NCBI RefSeq assembly: GCF_001020565.1
Contig: NZ_LDAS01000001.1
Span: forward strand, 2,504,520-2,568,519
Length of the DNA: 64,000 nt
Direction: 5' to 3'
Source of the DNA: Maribacter thermophilus
GTDB taxonomy: Bacteria; Bacteroidota; Bacteroidia; Flavobacteriales; Flavobacteriaceae
Part shown: positions 16,137 through 24,115 of the stretch, piece by piece
Layout: each line of letters begins with the position of its first letter
Numbering within the stretch: position 1 is the stretch's first letter
Made by a program: the position numbers and the translations under genes
Notes under the pieces: model-generated
What the model was told of the DNA's origin: nothing
Databases searched by the model: none
The model's input: the letters and a program-made list of their open reading frames with translations, nothing else

Positions 16137-16802
16137 CTATAGTTTCCCCTGCTTAATAAGTTTTGCGATAAGGTGGTGGGTATTTTTGGCACCAAATTCA
16201 TCGAACAACCGACTCACTTTTTTATCTATGGTACTCTCGCTATTGGGCGAAATGTTCTGTTTTTTGAGTCTTGCGGATATTTCCTTTTTTGTATACCCTT
16301 CGGCCAGATCTTTTAGAATCATAAGATCGTACTTGTCCATTTCATGTACCGCATTGGCCGCGTTTAAATTTAAATTAGGAGACACGTAGGTTCTATTTTG
16401 ATATACTTCATGAATGGCGTTCACCAGCTCGTTTAGACTGTAGCGCCCCTTACACACATAACCGTTTATTTTTTGGTCGGTAAAAAGCGGGTTAATTTCA
16501 CCTGGGTCATCTATCATAGAATTTACGATCACCTTACAGTTTTCATCTACGCCCCTAACGGCATCTATTAATTCTTTACCAGAGGTAAGCCTTCTTTTTA
16601 CATGTGTTTCCTTGAAAGAAAGATCGGTAATCAACAACTCGAACGGTTCGCCTTTATCGTAGGCCAATTTAAACCTATTAAAGGCCGTATCGCAATAAAG
16701 CTCTTCTTGTATGGTTTCAATTTGCAGCCTTGTTTCCAAGGCATCTACAATGCCTTTGTTCGTATCTTGAAAATCTTCGGCTATGAGTACTTTTTTGAAC
16801 AT
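16137..16802 (-). CDS. Response regulator, REC plus NarL/LuxR-type helix-turn-helix
   Basis: A 221-aa protein. The receiver domain covers residues 3-130 with phospho-acceptor Asp60 (ELLITDLS), acidic pair Glu9-Asp10 and the conserved lysine in GYVCKGRY near 118. Residues about 158-220 form a LuxR/NarL-like helix-turn-helix (DLAEGYTKKEISARL...STIDKKVSRLFDEF). It starts 12 bases after the histidine kinase stop, so the two form a cognate pair. NarL-type proteins bind inverted heptamers separated by two bases, exactly the layout of the dyads at 8476, 14660, 16074 and 19167, making this the obvious candidate regulator. Confidence 0.9.
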   Translation of the reverse strand: MFKKVLIAEDFQDTNKGIVDALETRLQIETIQEELYCDTAFNRFKLAYDKGEPFELLITDLSFKETHVKRRLTSGKELIDAVRGVDENCKVIVNSMIDDPGEINPLFTDQKINGYVCKGRYSLNELVNAIHEVYQNRTYVSPNLNLNAANAVHEMDKYDLMILKDLAEGYTKKEISARLKKQNISPNSESTIDKKVSRLFDEFGAKNTHHLIAKLIKQGKL

Positions 16803-16814
16803 AATGGATAGTAT

Positions 16815-18752
16815 TTAATTCGATATTTCAATCTGGGCTTCAAAGCCATGGCCCTTCTTCGAATCAAAAATAACAGTTCCTCCAATGGCAAGAATACGCT
16901 TTTCTGTATTCCATAGACCATTTTTTACATTTAGTTCTTCTTTTGTAGCACCTACACCGTTATCCATATAGTCTACTTTTAATGTTTTTGCCCCCTGCTC
17001 AAAAGAAATAGAGACCAAAGTTGCCCCACTATGTTTTTGCATATTGATCATTAACTCTTGAAGCACCCGGTACAATGTTTTCTTTGTTAAGGCCGATATT
17101 TTTGCCCAATCTACCTCTGTACTTCCGGTTACGATCAACTTTGTATTGCTACAGTAGTTACCCATCATGCCCAACAATACTTGTTTATAGTTTGCGCCGG
17201 TATCCACATCGTTGATCTTTCTAGAGAAATTACGGCTTTGGTTGTAGAGTACATCCATCAAATTCAACACCTCCTCCGTAGCTCCGCCATTCTGTAGCAA
17301 CAACATTGCATGGTTGAGTTTTCCGCCAAAATCGTCGTGTAATTTTCTGGACAGTTCCGCCTCCGTCTCATAAGTGGCCTCTAACTTTGCTGTTTTGCTT
17401 TGCTGTTTAAACCGCCTGGATCGCTGTACAAAATAGTAGATCCCAAACCCGGATATCATTGTTAAAAAACCGGCCACCCCATAAGAGAGTAGTTTTTGGT
17501 TGCGTTGCTGGGCAACTTCCAATTTTCTTTCGGTGTTCTCTTTTTCCAACCGCAGTATTGCTTCTTGGTTAAGCTTATCATCATACTTATACTTTGCAAA
17601 TTGTGTCTTTACCCGTAACTCTTGCTCGTAAAGACTGTCTTGTAAAAACACGTAACGGTCGCGCACCTTTACATTGTTCGGTTCCAAAGCCATTAGATGT
17701 TTTAAAACATCTCTTTCGGCCCTTGGTATTTTTAGTTTTTTTGACAAACGTACCACAGAGTCGTAATAGGCTTTTGATTTTTGGGGGTTTCCTTCTCCAT
17801 AGTATTCCATTAAATGGGTGTAGCTGGCAATTAAACCCCTACTGTCCTTGTTTTCGGACCGTATTCTTAAAGGCTTTTCAAACACCCTCTCTGTAATACT
17901 ACCGCCCGACAACCATTTGGCATAAGCCAGGTTATCTAAAACCCTAGCATATAGTTTTTGGTCTTTTACCAATAAAGAATCTGATGATATTTTACCCAAT
18001 AATGAAATGGCCTTTTCATATTCTCTGTTATCCATATACGCCGTGGCCAAATTATTCTGAAAGGCAAACTTATTATTGCTAGAGCCACTATTTTCTATGG
18101 CCTTTGTATAATAAGAGATCGCATCTTCGTAATTAAACAACTTTCGATGATCTGTGGCCAAGGTATTATAACAACGGGCAATAAACTCTTGGTCGTTTTC
18201 TGGGTTTAAATATTGAAGTGCCTCGGTCAATGTTTCCTTACTGCCAAAATAGTCGTTCTGATTTTTTTGAATGGTTCCGAGAATAACAAGGTTTTTACCT
18301 ACCCTACTACTGTCCTGTACTTTAAGAAAATAATTCTTGGAGAGGTTATAATTACAAAAGGCACTGTCGCTCATATGAAGAACCTCGGAATAGTAATACC
18401 CCATTAGATAATACTGATACGACAGCGTTCTATAATTGTTGGTACTTAATGAATGTTCCAAAGAAAGCTTGTTATAGAAACGAAGACTATCGTACTGCCC
18501 CAAAGCAAAGTGAATGTTACTTTTTCTATATAGAATTTGGGCATATAGACTATCTGCAGGTATTTTTTTTACCAAAACAAAGGCTTTGTCTATTTCCTGT
18601 TTTCTTTTGGAAAGCTCCAAATCTCGCGACAATGAATTTTTATAATGAAACAGCAGGCTGTCTTGCACCGCACTGTTAGGTTCTTTATTTTTTTTATTTA
18701 AATGACATGCGGTTAACGAGAGTAAAAAAAGTAAAACAAAAATATTTTTCAA
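16815..18752 (-). CDS. TPR-containing sensor histidine kinase (HisKA_3-like)
   Basis: Start is placed at the TTG at 18752 because it gives a clean lipoprotein-type signal (KNIFVLLFLLSLTAC) and because the only upstream in-frame ATG (18788) lies inside the 3' arm of a terminator hairpin. The 645-aa protein has an extracytoplasmic TPR region (about 45-370), a coiled coil, one transmembrane helix (KLLSYGVAGFLTMISGFGIYYF), then the dimerisation motif RKLHDDFGGKLN with the phospho-accepting His and an ATPase domain (MINMQKHSG as N-box, DNGVG as G1). This layout is a common Bacteroidetes sensor type; the ligand is unknown. It is cotranscribed with the response regulator. Confidence 0.85.
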   Translation of the reverse strand: MKNIFVLLFLLSLTACHLNKKNKEPNSAVQDSLLFHYKNSLSRDLELSKRKQEIDKAFVLVKKIPADSLYAQILYRKSNIHFALGQYDSLRFYNKLSLEHSLSTNNYRTLSYQYYLMGYYYSEVLHMSDSAFCNYNLSKNYFLKVQDSSRVGKNLVILGTIQKNQNDYFGSKETLTEALQYLNPENDQEFIARCYNTLATDHRKLFNYEDAISYYTKAIENSGSSNNKFAFQNNLATAYMDNREYEKAISLLGKISSDSLLVKDQKLYARVLDNLAYAKWLSGGSITERVFEKPLRIRSENKDSRGLIASYTHLMEYYGEGNPQKSKAYYDSVVRLSKKLKIPRAERDVLKHLMALEPNNVKVRDRYVFLQDSLYEQELRVKTQFAKYKYDDKLNQEAILRLEKENTERKLEVAQQRNQKLLSYGVAGFLTMISGFGIYYFVQRSRRFKQQSKTAKLEATYETEAELSRKLHDDFGGKLNHAMLLLQNGGATEEVLNLMDVLYNQSRNFSRKINDVDTGANYKQVLLGMMGNYCSNTKLIVTGSTEVDWAKISALTKKTLYRVLQELMINMQKHSGATLVSISFEQGAKTLKVDYMDNGVGATKEELNVKNGLWNTEKRILAIGGTVIFDSKKGHGFEAQIEISN

Positions 18753-18780
18753 AGCACAAAATTTAAACCAAAACCAAAAA

Positions 18781-18806
18781 TGAGCCATACTTAATAGTAT
18801 GGCTCA
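18781..18806 (-). terminator. Intrinsic terminator/attenuator between small lipoprotein and kinase
   Basis: TGAGCCATACT and AGTATGGCTCA form an 11-bp stem with a 4-base loop, followed on the minus strand by a T-rich stretch (ATTTTTGGTTTT). It starts 30 bases after the 55-aa lipoprotein stop and would limit readthrough into the kinase gene. Confidence 0.65.
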
Positions 18807-18835
18807 AATTAATGAATAATTAATGATTAATACCC

Positions 18836-19003
18836 CTATGCATCGGGTATATCTTCTGGTGGTGGTATTGGTGGATCATGATCATCACCTTCTGTAGCCC
18901 TAACATTATATAAACTATCGGTTGCGGCTATCGGATCTGTAGAACAAGAAAACAACAAAGAATTAAAAACAATTGCCATTACGGCCCATATTACCTTTTT
19001 CAT
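18836..19003 (-). CDS. 55-aa lipoprotein with acidic proline-rich tail
   Basis: Start at 19003 gives MKKVIWAVMAIVFNSLLFSC, a lipoprotein signal ending at Cys20; an in-frame ATG at 19069 would add a non-signal-like extension. The mature peptide is only about 36 residues and ends in an acidic, proline-rich tail (DDHDPPIPPPEDIPDA). It is not recognised. It lies just before the kinase/regulator genes on the same strand, separated by a hairpin that would let it be made in excess of them. A plausible role is an envelope-located partner of the sensor, which is only inference. Confidence 0.6.
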   Translation of the reverse strand: MKKVIWAVMAIVFNSLLFSCSTDPIAATDSLYNVRATEGDDHDPPIPPPEDIPDA

Positions 19004-19102
19004 GATTTTTATCTTAAAAATTGATACAGGGATGGCCGTCCGAGATTCTCTCGGATTCATTTTTACCAATCCCTAAAGAGTTTGGAGTACCCCTTATTTT
19101 TG

Positions 19103-19231
19103 TGGAAAGTGGAAATCAAATGCGGTAGCGTTCGGCTACTTTCCATTTGGCCGAATACAGGCCGCATTATAGATTTCCGTAAAAATGATGTTCTAGAAAC
19201 ACTATGTTAGCTACGCATAGTGACCATCATT
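19103..19231. promoter_or_regulatory. Highly structured divergent region with degenerate 7-2-7 dyad (copy 4)
   Basis: Two stem-loops fill this region. The first pairs GGAAATC..AATGCGG (19111-19125) with CCGCATT..GATTTCC (19162-19178), with TTCGGC/GCCGAA inside. The second pairs AATGATG (19184) with CATCATT (19225) and CACTATG with CATAGTG. Alternative pairings exist (TGGAAAGT/ACTTTCCA, GTAGC/GCTAC). TTATAGATTTCCGTAA at 19167-19182 is a one-mismatch copy of the 7-2-7 dyad. The region lies between the lipoprotein-kinase-regulator genes and the divergent gene at 19360. Confidence 0.5.
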
Positions 19232-19359
19232 CTTGTGATCAAAGTAATACAGATAAAACCACACCTTATGGAGAAAGGGCGGAAAAGAATTTCCAGAAAA
19301 AAAATTCCATTGAATTTCCATTTTAATAGTAGCTTTAAGCTTAAAAATCAACCTGTTAT

Positions 19360-20130
19360 ATGTCAGTCAAAATTTTAATGCTTGCATTCGAAAAGGCTAA
19401 AGAAGAGATTGGATCTACCACCAAAACGCATCTTTCACAGCATCTTTCAGATGTTTTGCTAGAGGACTATAAATATCAGATCAGTGAGCGTACCTTACGG
19501 GATTACTACACCAATTATAAAAATGACGTAAGCCCAAAAGAAGACCTAAAGCCAAAACTCATTTCTTGTCTATGTCAATATTTGGGATATAAAGATTATG
19601 CCGATTTTATACGAAAGAACCCTGAAATTATTTCGCCCAAAGCGCTAGAAAATGACTCTGTACCAGACAATACCACTTTAGATAAAAAAGCAAATGGCAA
19701 GCGCAAAAGAATCATCTTGATCTTTACAGGCATGGGCCTTATCGCATTGATCTGGGCCTCCTTGTTTTTTAAAGACCGTATTTCTTTTAACGACAACCTT
19801 CAAACCTGTATGACCTGGGCAGATTCGACCTACATTAAAATTTCGTGCAATATTGCCCCATATTCCGATTATGGCACTCAAATAGAGCCAATGGACGAGG
19901 TTAGGTTCAAGAATTTAAAAAAGGTAAAGGTTACCCAGGCATATCGGTTTTTTTCGGAAGATGGCAAACCATTGGTTTGGTATGCAAAGAACAAGGATGG
20001 CGCGATCGAATATTTTACGGCCCCGGGACTACACCCTGTTACCGGCGAAACATTACGAAAAATAACCCCACATATTATTCAGAAATACGTTCCTATTCAT
20101 AGGTATCAGAAAGATTCGTTTTTGCAATAA
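19360..20130 (+). CDS. Single-pass membrane protein with helical N-terminal domain, unknown function
   Basis: A 256-aa protein. Residues 1-90 form a cytoplasmic, mostly helical domain (KTHLSQHLSDVLL...SERTLRDYYTNY...YLGYKDYADFIRK) that looks like it could bind DNA or protein. A basic stretch (KKANGKRKRI) precedes one transmembrane helix (about 117-135), and the C-terminal 115 residues should be outside the inner membrane. Similar N-terminal segments occur in other Flavobacteria proteins, from memory and without a named function. It is divergent from the lipoprotein-kinase-regulator genes across the structured region. A membrane-bound regulator is possible but unproven. Confidence 0.65.
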   Translation: MSVKILMLAFEKAKEEIGSTTKTHLSQHLSDVLLEDYKYQISERTLRDYYTNYKNDVSPKEDLKPKLISCLCQYLGYKDYADFIRKNPEIISPKALENDSVPDNTTLDKKANGKRKRIILIFTGMGLIALIWASLFFKDRISFNDNLQTCMTWADSTYIKISCNIAPYSDYGTQIEPMDEVRFKNLKKVKVTQAYRFFSEDGKPLVWYAKNKDGAIEYFTAPGLHPVTGETLRKITPHIIQKYVPIHRYQKDSFLQ

Positions 20131-20200
20131 ACCTATAGGTCATAAAAACCTTCGATAAACAGAAGCTCCTGGGGTTCTTATATAATTTAGAACATGAACA

Positions 20201-21169
20201 CTAATGCTCTTGGTTTCGATATAATTCATAAAAATAGGAGGCGGCCGCCAAATCTTCCAAAGCATGGCCCACAGATTTAAACAGTGTAATCTCATTATTG
20301 GCAACCCTACCCGCTTTCGTTTTATTGCACAATTCGAACAAATCGGCTTTGATATCCCCTTTAGAAAGAATGCCCTTTGCCAACGGAATTACAATATCGC
20401 CGCTTTCTTTTAACCCACCCTGATAAGTGTCCAGAAAAACACTCGACCTTTTTATGGCCTCATCATCCGCTTCACGGGTATCTTTTTTATATGCCCCTAC
20501 CAAATCTACATGTTGCCCTTTCTTTAACCATTTACCATAGACCAACGGTACCGGAGACAAAGTTGCGGATGAAACAATATCCACTTCCGATATTATATCT
20601 TCTATATTTTTAATCGCTTCGCAAGCAAATGCCTCATCTATAAGGGTATTACATATTTTCTGGGCCTTTTCAAAATTACGTCCCCACACATAAACCTTCT
20701 TTATAGGCCTAACACTACTATGGGCTTTGATCAAATTTATAGATAAGGCTCCAGTGCCCAACATTAACATGGAAGATGCATCTGTTCTAGAAAGAAAACT
20801 ACTAGCCAATGCAGATGCCGCCGCCGTTCTTTTGGCCGTTAAAGATTTTGCTTCCAAAATGGCCTTTATAGAACCCTTATGACCATCTATGTAAACATAC
20901 ATGCCTTGTATAGCAGGTAGATCATATTTGCCATTATTAGGACTTACAGTTGCTATTTTTACCCCAAGCTCTTTCCCCGGATTAAAAGCGGGCATGAGCA
21001 ATAAAGTAGAATCTATGTTCTCTTTGGGGTTGGTGAAATCGTGGTGATGACGCATTGGCACTTGTATACTTGGATTGGAAAAAGCCTCTTTAAGTACAGC
21101 AATGAGAGACTTAAAATTGTAATTCTCATCAATAAAACAATCTGGTATATATGAAATTTCTGTAGTCAT
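20201..21169 (-). CDS. Ornithine cyclodeaminase / mu-crystallin family protein
   Basis: A 322-aa protein; start placed at 21169 (MTTEISYIPDCF) rather than 21193. The family pattern is clear: MRHHHDF near 45, MPAFNPGKELGVKIATVSPNN near 70, substrate-region KSLTAKRTAAASALAS near 120, the Rossmann stretch MLMLGTGALS near 143 and SSATLSPVP near 212. Members are NAD(P)-dependent ornithine cyclodeaminases, L-alanine dehydrogenases or delta1-pyrroline-2-carboxylate reductases of hydroxyproline/proline breakdown; sequence by eye cannot separate these. It lies downstream of the DUF5695/GH127/peptidase genes, past a terminator-like hairpin. Confidence 0.85.
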   Translation of the reverse strand: MTTEISYIPDCFIDENYNFKSLIAVLKEAFSNPSIQVPMRHHHDFTNPKENIDSTLLLMPAFNPGKELGVKIATVSPNNGKYDLPAIQGMYVYIDGHKGSIKAILEAKSLTAKRTAAASALASSFLSRTDASSMLMLGTGALSINLIKAHSSVRPIKKVYVWGRNFEKAQKICNTLIDEAFACEAIKNIEDIISEVDIVSSATLSPVPLVYGKWLKKGQHVDLVGAYKKDTREADDEAIKRSSVFLDTYQGGLKESGDIVIPLAKGILSKGDIKADLFELCNKTKAGRVANNEITLFKSVGHALEDLAAASYFYELYRNQEH

Positions 21170-21193
21170 TACATTTGCTTTTTTTGTGCACAA

Positions 21194-21223
21194 AACCCCA
21201 AGAGTATAATTTCTCCCGGGGTT
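21194..21223 (-). terminator. Probable terminator after DUF5695-like gene
   Basis: AACCCC and GGGGTT (21194-21199, 21218-21223) pair with an inner GAG/CTC, and the minus strand continues TTTTG then a few bases later a T-run. It lies between the DUF5695-like stop and the cyclodeaminase start, so it may end or attenuate the operon. Confidence 0.5.
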
Positions 21224-21295
21224 AAAAAAACACTAATCATTAATGGTGATTCCTTTTTACATAGTCTTTAATTACCTAAAAATAGTCAGTATATC

Positions 21296-24001
21296 CTATT
21301 TTATACTTATTTGTAAAGGTTTATTTTGCAAGGGTATTTCATTGGCACCCCTGACCTTTTTATAAGGCAAATCGATGGTATTTTCCGTTCTCAAATATGC
21401 ATTGGGCGTATACGTCGTTTTGCCGTTCAAGGTAACGGTCACTTCTTTTGTATGGGTATTGTATGCCACTTTTTTAAACGAACCGGCATCTAGTGTCAAC
21501 CAAAGTTTTTTAGGCCCGACGTACACTTTTGATTTTGCGGCCGTTGTAATCTCTACTTCAACCACATCGCCTTTTTGGGTAAGATTGCCCCCAAACGCCA
21601 ACCAACCCAATTCTTCATCTTGTGTAATGTAGGTTGCAGAATTTACGGCATAGCCATAAAAACCGGAACCATAATCGCCAGAGATACCATCTATTTTTAA
21701 TGATGAGGGATATGAATGAAAGGCTGCAGGGCCGAAGCCATCTTGGGTAATATTGGAAATACTGCCCAAAAGCCCCCCATAACCAACTTTAAGCAAATAT
21801 AGGTCTGGTGTTTTTCTATACTGTTTAAGCACAGGTATTGCATTGATACCGGAACCATAATGGTGTATCTGGCGCTCTACCCTTGATGTTTCCCCTGCTT
21901 TACCTCCATATAAAAAATCCCAATACCTTCTGGCGTTTCCGTTATAGGCCCAATGTGGCATAGTTGGCATGTAGGCCAATATAGCGTTCAATGTAATATT
22001 GGCCTTATACTCGTACCCAAAATAGTCTGTCCAGGTATATACTTCTTCTTGCCCCGTAGAATCCCATGGCATTTCACTACCAAAAGGATAGTCCAACGCT
22101 TTCCAATGATCCGCACGTTGTTTCATTCTTTCCTCTAAGACCGAAGCCATTTCACTATAATTTTCATTCTTGAGGTCCTTTAAAATAAATAAGAACACAG
22201 AACCTTCCATTTGACCAAACTCGGCATAATATGGTGCTTGGTCCATCATTGCAATAATAGTGTGGTAAGCATTTTTTAAATACCAGTCCCATTCCCTATT
22301 ATCGACCAAACCATTATGATACCTCGCCAAACGGTACATAACCCAATAGGCAGCGGCCACATGTGGATAATTAAAAGACCTACCAGTATCATTGGCGTGC
22401 TTATGGTCCCATGCGGCCCAGGTCGTATAGTTTATATTTTCATCATAGGTGCCTTTGGGCAAAGAATCGGGTTCGTAATAAAAAACACTTTTTTTAACAC
22501 CGTATTTTTTTTCGCCTTCGCTATGCTGTATATTTCCCCATAGTGTTTCATCTATGAATTGTTGTAGTTTTTTTATTTCTCCCCTATCAGGCTGCACAAG
22601 TTGTTTCATGATAGCGCCCAACCAACTACCTGCACCACCTTCATCGCTCAAACCACTGATCCATACCCTACTGTCTTGGGTTACCTGTTCCTTTTTTTCA
22701 TAATCATAACTAATGGGAGAGGGACTTCTTCCAAAAGGATCATTCGGGTTTTCGTACCATTGTTCCGTCGTTAAAAAATGTCCAAAATCCTTTATAACTT
22801 CCGCCTCGGGTTTAATGACCTTATAATTAACGGTCTGCTCCACACCATCGCCGTAAATAATGGTAAGCCTTGCTCTTCCCCATTTTTTTCCCTGTACCAT
22901 GTATTTCTGTAGACCAGATGGTGTCGTTCCGTTTTCTTTCACCTGTAAAGCCCCTTTTGGATATACCTCTATTGAACTTACCTCACTTTTATAATTTACG
23001 AACAGCCCCGCCTTTACATCTTGCGGAACTACATAACCGGGCACACCTATTACCAAGGGATGGTCTTCTTTCACCAATGTTTCTTGAATGTTCTTCACCC
23101 CTTCTGAAAGCACAAATCTTAGAGCGTAATTTTTAGTTTCATTGGGACTAAGAACATATGAAGTAGGTTGGTTCCATTGCTCTACACCTTTCCATTCATT
23201 TTCCGCATAGGCCTTACTATACACCATCCATTCATGAAAACCCTCAAACACGATACTCTTCGGTGTAGGATCCTCCAATAATGGCCGATAGGCCTCGAAC
23301 GACATATTTTCTTTTGGCAAGACCAACAAAGCGGGTCCCTTGCCACTTAGACGTTTAACCTCTAAATACCCTGCATCTTTTCCTATATAGGGGTCAAAAA
23401 ACACATTGTGCTTATGCGTCTCTGTCAATGACTTGCCTTCCAATATATTATTGAAGATCATAGGCACCCCCAAAGCCCCTATTTCTACAGGAGTATTTTG
23501 CTTATTGGTAATTTCAAAACGCATTACGAGTTGGCCATTGTCTATTTCATAAAACCGCTTTATGGTTACAGGTATATCTTTAGGCAATGTATTGGCCAAG
23601 TCTGCCGCTGCCAATATGCTATCACGAATTGAAAGGGGCGTAACCGGTGCACGGTTACTTGCCGTGGAATAATTTTTCCATTCTCCCGAAGCACCCTTTA
23701 TTCTCAGATTAATGTCCCCCAAGTGATAAAGACTGTCCTTATCCCTTATTTCCAATCGTTCCCCTGGGGTATAATCGAAACCTAATTCGTTGTTCGGCCT
23801 TAATGCGGCTACCGTTTGGGAGGCCTTAACGAGTTTTAACTGAAAATCTGGAGTGGTTATTTTTTGGTATACCTCTGCAACGCCCAACGTAGATTCCCTA
23901 TTCTCTATTTTGTCCCAATAACTTCTTTGTGCCGTTAGCTCGGACATGGCAGTTATAGCTACGGCAAACATTACCCAATACTTTATATTCGTTTTCTTCA
24001 T
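21296..24001 (-). CDS. Secreted DUF5695-like protein, probable glycan-active (alpha/alpha) fold
   Basis: A 901-aa protein with a signal peptide (MKKTNIKYWVMFAVAITAMSELTAQ; start at 24001 chosen over 24037). It resembles DUF5695 proteins of Bacteroidetes: a beta-rich N-terminal part (40-330), a linker with YKVIKPEAEV, then a helical part with WISGLSDEGGAG, YPHVAAAYWVMYRLAR and WTDYFGYEYKANITLNAILAYMP, as in (alpha/alpha) barrel enzymes. The family assignment is from memory and no activity is known to me. It is the third gene of a run with the GH127 enzyme and the DPP-IV-like peptidase, which points to work on the same glycoconjugate in the periplasm. Confidence 0.7.
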   Translation of the reverse strand: MKKTNIKYWVMFAVAITAMSELTAQRSYWDKIENRESTLGVAEVYQKITTPDFQLKLVKASQTVAALRPNNELGFDYTPGERLEIRDKDSLYHLGDINLRIKGASGEWKNYSTASNRAPVTPLSIRDSILAAADLANTLPKDIPVTIKRFYEIDNGQLVMRFEITNKQNTPVEIGALGVPMIFNNILEGKSLTETHKHNVFFDPYIGKDAGYLEVKRLSGKGPALLVLPKENMSFEAYRPLLEDPTPKSIVFEGFHEWMVYSKAYAENEWKGVEQWNQPTSYVLSPNETKNYALRFVLSEGVKNIQETLVKEDHPLVIGVPGYVVPQDVKAGLFVNYKSEVSSIEVYPKGALQVKENGTTPSGLQKYMVQGKKWGRARLTIIYGDGVEQTVNYKVIKPEAEVIKDFGHFLTTEQWYENPNDPFGRSPSPISYDYEKKEQVTQDSRVWISGLSDEGGAGSWLGAIMKQLVQPDRGEIKKLQQFIDETLWGNIQHSEGEKKYGVKKSVFYYEPDSLPKGTYDENINYTTWAAWDHKHANDTGRSFNYPHVAAAYWVMYRLARYHNGLVDNREWDWYLKNAYHTIIAMMDQAPYYAEFGQMEGSVFLFILKDLKNENYSEMASVLEERMKQRADHWKALDYPFGSEMPWDSTGQEEVYTWTDYFGYEYKANITLNAILAYMPTMPHWAYNGNARRYWDFLYGGKAGETSRVERQIHHYGSGINAIPVLKQYRKTPDLYLLKVGYGGLLGSISNITQDGFGPAAFHSYPSSLKIDGISGDYGSGFYGYAVNSATYITQDEELGWLAFGGNLTQKGDVVEVEITTAAKSKVYVGPKKLWLTLDAGSFKKVAYNTHTKEVTVTLNGKTTYTPNAYLRTENTIDLPYKKVRGANEIPLQNKPLQISIK

Positions 24002-24115
24002 ATTATTCTTAACTCTATTATTTTTATATAAGACCATACAAGCCGACTATTTCAACCTGTGAATTTATTTTGGTGTTTAGGATATCCTATTGTGTTTTTG
24101 TCCGACTTTTTAGGC

